From NCBI GenBank assembly GCA_947629275.1, contig CANRDG010000103.1, positions 1-6,383 of the forward strand: a stretch of 6,383 nucleotides of DNA, in the 5' to 3' direction. Source of the DNA: an uncultured Clostridia bacterium. GTDB lineage: Bacteria > Bacillota > Clostridia > Oscillospirales > Ruminococcaceae. Of the stretch, positions 5,096-6,383 are shown in pieces (the stretch's first letter is position 1; each line of letters opens with the position of its first letter). Both the position numbers and the translations under genes were made by a program. The notes under the pieces are model-generated. The model was not told where the DNA came from, did not search any database, and saw only the letters and a program-made list of their open reading frames with translations.

Positions 5096-6383
5096 GCGGC
5101 GTTTGATGGCAGCAGCTCAATGCACTCGCCTTTGATCGTCGTCGATGCTTCGGGCAGGAATGTAAAACATATGTCAATGCGGTTGCCGCAGGTGCGCGAG
5201 TATTTGACCTCTTTCTCCCATACATCGATACGCCTTATGAATACCCTCAGCAGTTCAGGCGTTACCTTTTGCATCTCAACGTATTCTTTCGCCTTCGCTA
5301 TGAATTCATTTACGCATTCTTCACACAGCTTTGATGTGTCTATCCGTTCTTCAAGCTCCGTAATTTTTAATTTTATGTCTGCCTGCTCGTTCTCGTAAAC
5401 TTCGGCAAGCTGATCGTACCTCTCAGGCGTTATCCTGCCTATCACCCTGTCCTCGTAAAGCGTGCGTATAATGCTGTCAAGCTGACTTAGCCTTGAATTG
5501 TATTTCGCTTTCAGCCGTTCAGACTCTTTAAGCCGCTTTTTAGCTTCCGCTTCACCGCTTGACATGACTTTCGCATAAAACTCATCTGCGTGTTCTCTCG
5601 CGTATGTAGTAACTTTCCTTAAAGCCGCAAGCACTACAGCGCGAATGTAATGCGCAGTGCAGTCTGTCATGCGCTTGCTGTGACCCGAACATGAGTAGTT
5701 GTTTGTCACAGGGTCAATGCTTCGCCCCTGCCTGAGATATAGCCTAGACCCACACTCTCCGCAGTATAGATACCCTGCGTATTTGTCTACCTTTCCCATT
5801 TTGTCAGGCCGCTTTCTTCCCTCGTAATGCTTCTGTACTACATCGAAAGTCTTTCTGTCAATAATAGCCTCATGCGTGTTCTTAAATATGAGAATGTTTT
5901 CCGGAGCATTAGCAAGGCGCTTTTTCAGTTTGTTTGACTTGCTGTATGTCTTGAAGTTTACTGTGTCACCGCAGTATTCCTGATTTGAAAGCATATTGCG
6001 CACCGTGGTCTGACTTCAGTGATACGGTCTGTCAAGGTTTAGAGAACCCGATCGGCAGCCTGTCTTTCTGAAAGCATATACACTAGGGCATACTACCCGT
6101 TCGCAAGAAAGCGTGTCGCATATTTTGCTTGTTCCCAAACCGCTTGCACACATCTCGAATATCCGTCTTACTATCGGCGCAGTTTCAGGGTCGGGTATCA
6201 GCTTCTTTGAACCGTCCGGATCTTTCATGTATCCGTATGGTATGGTGCTTCCTACTCGTTCTCCTCTTTCGCCTTTGGCTCTCTGTACCGCCCTTATTTT
6301 TTTAGAAGTATCACGAGCGTAAAAGTCGTTGAACCAGTTTCGCATAGTGGTCATATCGTTGAAGCCGTTCACGCTGTCTACTC
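5071..6383 (-). pseudogene. Large serine recombinase (TnpX-like), split by an in-frame TGA; 5' end beyond window
   Basis: This is a site-specific DNA recombinase of the large serine family, the kind that excises and integrates conjugative or mobilisable elements. The frame is open from the right edge (VDSVNGFND onward) to a TGA at 6016-6018. It then continues in the same frame to the stop at 5071-5073 with no frameshift. The first visible part holds the end of the resolvase domain (MRNWFNDFYARDTSKKIRAVQRAKG) and the recombinase domain (PYGYMKDPDG...). The second part resumes with SQTTVRNMLSNQEYCGDTVNFKTYSK. A zinc ribbon follows with Cys81, 84, 105 and 115 of the 310-residue downstream piece, then a coiled coil (about 150-225) and a DUF4368-like tail (YVEMQKVTPELLRVFIRRIDV). 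Related proteins have Trp at the interrupted position (PY-x-WS), so TGG to TGA is the simplest cause. No ribosome binding site precedes the GTG at 6003 or ATG at 5994, so re-initiation looks unlikely. The catalytic Ser region, roughly the first 100-110 residues, lies outside. The gene converges on the oxidoreductase operon. Confidence 0.85.
6016..6018 (-). other. In-frame TGA stop interrupting the recombinase
   Basis: On the minus strand the codons run CGT-ATC-or-CAC-type sense codons up to His (PYH), then TGA, then AGT CAG ACC ACG GTG (SQTTV) in the same frame. Only one base (TGG to TGA) separates this from an intact gene. It may be a true nonsense mutation or a sequencing or assembly error. 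TGA ends three + strand genes in this window, so reassignment of TGA to Trp is not supported. Confidence 0.9.

Noticed and set aside
5120..5398. Plus-strand open frame within the recombinase region
   Set aside because: It is the antisense of the coiled-coil and tail region of the recombinase. Its Ser/Phe-rich content is the expected mirror of Glu/Lys-rich codons.
5994..6003. Independent gene starting at the GTG or ATG after the nonsense codon
   Set aside because: No ribosome binding site precedes it, and the product would begin in the middle of the recombinase domain, so it is treated as the downstream half of a broken gene.
6016..6018. TGA read as Trp or otherwise recoded
   Set aside because: TGA ends the permease, alcohol dehydrogenase and first SDR genes at sensible places, and TGG is used for Trp throughout, so a genome-wide code change does not fit. 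No selenocysteine context is expected in this family.

Overview
The window reads like a chromosomal segment of a Gram-positive anaerobe of the class Clostridia, with Ruminococcaceae/Oscillospiraceae-like bacteria the best guess. This rests on the GGAG-type ribosome binding sites, the protein families present (butanol-dehydrogenase-type iron ADH, ABC-2 exporter, TnpX-like large serine recombinase with a DUF4368-type tail) and closely packed genes. It is an inference from family resemblance, not a database match. TGA, TAG and TAA all end genes here and TGG encodes Trp, so the standard bacterial code applies.

Left part (1-1921, + strand): an ABC exporter pair. The ATPase gene is cut only slightly at its 5' end by the window edge, and it overlaps the start of a six-helix ABC-2-type permease gene. 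The cargo cannot be told from sequence.

Middle (1922-5095, + strand): a self-contained transcription unit. A promoter with an extended -10 (1974-1982) and operator-like inverted repeats in the leader is followed by an iron-dependent alcohol dehydrogenase, an extended/atypical NAD(P)-binding SDR and a classical SDR. The genes are packed so tightly that translational coupling is likely. The unit ends at a strong intrinsic terminator (5060-5095). All three enzymes are predicted NAD(P)-dependent oxidoreductases or sugar-nucleotide-type SDRs with intact active sites. Together they suggest stepwise reduction or oxidation of one carbonyl/alcohol substrate series, but the substrate is unknown.

Right part (5071-6383, - strand): a large serine recombinase converging on the operon and running off the right edge. 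It is split by one in-frame TGA (6016-6018) exactly where the family normally has Trp, with the same frame open on both sides. It is probably a freshly decayed integrase of a mobile element lying mainly to the right. Its last codons and stop codon lie inside the hairpin that terminates the oxidoreductase operon.

No RNA genes, CRISPR arrays or complete mobile elements were seen. No gene-free stretch exceeds about 130 bases.
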